Positions 58,739 to 60,072 of a stretch of DNA of 60,072 bases are shown one piece after another. Below the pieces are notes generated by a model that ran no database searches, had not been told where the DNA came from, and saw only the letters and a list, made by a program, of their open reading frames with translations. This DNA is from Fibrobacterota bacterium (lineage in GTDB: Bacteria; Fibrobacterota; Fibrobacteria; UBA11236). Each line of letters opens with the position of its first letter. Position 1 is the first letter of the stretch. The DNA lies in contig JAQBPN010000089.1 of NCBI GenBank assembly GCA_028287505.1, positions 1 through 60,072 of the forward strand. The letters are read 5' to 3'. The position numbers and the translations under genes are program-made.

Positions 58739-59547
58739 TAGAAGATCCTCTTTACCGAAACTGCGGAATCGGCTACGGCGACCTTGACGTAATTCCGGTC
58801 GGCGACGTTGTCCGCGATCACGTACGGCATGCGGATGCCGTCGTGCAATCCCAGGTGGTAGTGGTGCTGGTGGCCGAAGATGCACAGGGCGGCGCGGTGC
58901 TTGCTGAACAAGTCGATCAACATGGTTTCCATGACCGGGGTGATTTGATCCCCCCAGGGAGGGATATGGGCGATGGGAAAAACCCGGAGGGAATCCGAGG
59001 TTGAAAGCTCCGATTCCAGCCACGCGGTATCTGGCAGGTTCAACGAGAACTCCCAGATATTGTCGTTGAAGAGGATGAATTTCGCCCCTCTGTATGTGAA
59101 GGAGTGATCCAAGGGCCCATAGAGATTCCTGAAGATTTCGGCGCCGTTGGCCAGCGCGTCATGGTTCCCGATGACGGGAAAATAGGGCGCACGCAGTCGT
59201 TCCAGGCGCTGGTCGACCCACTCGAATTCTTTATTCAAACCATACTGGGTCAGATCGCCGGTAACGAATGTGAACCGGATGGAAGTGTCGGCGTTGATGC
59301 TGCTGACCGCACCTTCCAGTTCATCATAGGCGTCATGGATGTCCGAGATTACGGCAAAGGAAAACATCCTTTCCCTTCCGTCCGTCCCGGCAATCCTGGC
59401 CAGCTGCCCGGCAATCCACCCGTCGCCGCGATCCCGGGTAGGGATTTCATAAGGACTGTACTCGAACAATCGACAGGATAGAATGCAGATCAGCGCCGCC
59501 ATGGCCGGGACCGCCCGCCGGTTGTGCTTCCAAAACCCTGGTTGCAT
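58735..59547 (-). CDS. Calcineurin-like metallophosphoesterase, probable lipoprotein
   Basis: The protein has 270 residues. The N-terminus (RAVPAMAALICILSC) looks like a lipoprotein signal. The metallophosphatase motifs are all present: FAVISDIHDAYDE, FTFVTGDLTQYG, FPVIGNHDALAN, VFPIAHIPPWGD and CIFGHQHHYHLG. These bind two metals; the substrate could be a nucleotide, a phospholipid head group or another phosphoester. It is followed by a translationally coupled outer-membrane-like protein and then PAP2, giving three envelope genes, two of them phosphoesterases, in a row. Confidence 0.88.
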   Translation of the reverse strand: MQPGFWKHNRRAVPAMAALICILSCRLFEYSPYEIPTRDRGDGWIAGQLARIAGTDGRERMFSFAVISDIHDAYDELEGAVSSINADTSIRFTFVTGDLTQYGLNKEFEWVDQRLERLRAPYFPVIGNHDALANGAEIFRNLYGPLDHSFTYRGAKFILFNDNIWEFSLNLPDTAWLESELSTSDSLRVFPIAHIPPWGDQITPVMETMLIDLFSKHRAALCIFGHQHHYHLGLHDGIRMPYVIADNVADRNYVKVAVADSAVSVKRIFY

Positions 59548-59568
59548 GCAATCTTCCCGGGCGGACCA

Positions 59569-60000
59569 TCAACCCCATAATCCGCGGAGGGCGCGCGGAA
59601 AATTCGAAAGCACGTGGCCTATCTCCCCTTCGGATACATGTCTTTTCAGGATCTGGAAAACCGCCCGGGTGACGCGTTCGGGATCCAGGTCGGAATCCTT
59701 GGGAAAGTAGGGCGGGATATGCGCGAGGAAATCCTCCACCTTTTTGTCTTTGACCGGCACGATGGATGTATCCCAACTCTCGTAATACAATCCACGGACC
59801 AGGATGGGCAATTGATCGCCCAGGTCGATGGCTTCCCGGATGGGAAGCCTGTCCCTCAGGGCGTGCAGGACCGCCCGCAGGGATTGCAAGGCGAAATGGC
59901 GATCCCGCCATTCCATTTCGGTTTCGATTTCCTTGAGCCATTCTTGGGTCTTTTGCACCGTTTTTTCGAGGGTTTCCAGACCGGTCGCCGTGATCGACAT
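59569..60000 (-). CDS. DUF2267 domain protein
   Basis: The protein has 143 residues and begins at the ATG at 60000, preceded by AAGGAGG with 5 bases between; the upstream ATG at 60024 is less likely. The sequence fits DUF2267: LEKTVQKTQEWLKEIETEME, RDRHFALQSLRAVLHALRDR, LPIREAIDLGDQLPILVRGL, YYESWD, and DPERVTRAVFQILKRHVSEG. These small cytoplasmic helical proteins of unknown function often sit near CBS, Cfa or universal-stress genes. Upstream, TTACGCGTAA (60035-60044) is a 10-base palindrome that may be part of an operator or promoter. Confidence 0.88.
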   Translation of the reverse strand: MSITATGLETLEKTVQKTQEWLKEIETEMEWRDRHFALQSLRAVLHALRDRLPIREAIDLGDQLPILVRGLYYESWDTSIVPVKDKKVEDFLAHIPPYFPKDSDLDPERVTRAVFQILKRHVSEGEIGHVLSNFPRALRGLWG

Positions 60001-60072
60001 TTCATCCTCCTTGGGCGGATCCATAAAATCATTCTTACGCGTAAAAAGGAAAAGAAGAATTGGATTCGGTAT

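Overview
This 60 kb window is a gene-dense, GC-rich bacterial chromosome segment from a Gram-negative organism. Several proteins have lipoprotein signals or look like outer-membrane barrels ending in aromatic residues, and AsmA-, LolA- and BamE-like proteins are present. There is no rRNA and no clear phylogenetic marker cluster. A possible LexA site in front of recA fits, with one mismatch, the TGCNC-N4-GTGCA operator I recall for Fibrobacter. That site, the DUF5683 protein and the many large lipoproteins suggest Fibrobacterota or a relative; this placement is inference. No phage, insertion sequence, transposase or CRISPR array was recognised.

Layout. 0-7 kb: the end of an unknown gene with an in-frame stop, a TPR-like/beta-propeller exported pair, an unrecognised protein followed by an array of mini-hairpins, a barrel-like protein, pgeF and a GAF-SpoIIE phosphatase. 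7-17 kb: a YfgM-like TPR protein, uvrB, a small lipoprotein with a 5' mRNA hairpin, AsmA, a LEA14-like lipoprotein and glgB. 17-22 kb: tRNA-Asp, tRNA-Val, a DUF3098-like protein, phoH, a small coiled-coil lipoprotein, a DRTGG-like protein, an unexplained 600-base gene-free region and yicC. 22-29 kb: a 1775-residue multidomain lipoprotein, a hypothetical protein and a DUF5683 protein. 29-40 kb: cinA-recA, a LolA-like protein, a barrel-like protein, a BamE-like lipoprotein, a class V aminotransferase overlapping mutY, and a lipoprotein with an FGE-sulfatase domain.

40-49 kb: rplU-rpmA with a Ser/Thr kinase and a parvulin upstream, glpD plus a glycerophosphodiester phosphodiesterase, a lipid kinase, a SanA-like protein, a gamma-carbonic-anhydrase-like protein, ndk and tRNA-Gly. 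49-60 kb: a stress-flavoured group consisting of a CBS pair, BrkB, cyclopropane fatty acid synthase, a phosphoribosyltransferase-hydrolase fusion, a zinc alcohol dehydrogenase, PolX, a PAP2 phosphatase, a coupled metallophosphoesterase/outer-membrane pair and a DUF2267 protein.

Genes connect at three levels. DNA repair functions (uvrB, recA, mutY, polX) are scattered through the window. Envelope and phospholipid functions dominate elsewhere: GlpD with GDPD, the lipid kinase, Cfa, PAP2, AsmA and the LolA-like protein. The most unusual feature is a dispersed, intergenic palindromic repeat of about 140-180 bases, present three times (near 8.2, 18.1 and 28.0 kb, one copy inverted). It has arms built from GTCGGGC heptamers and a variable centre, and I cannot assign it to a known repeat family.
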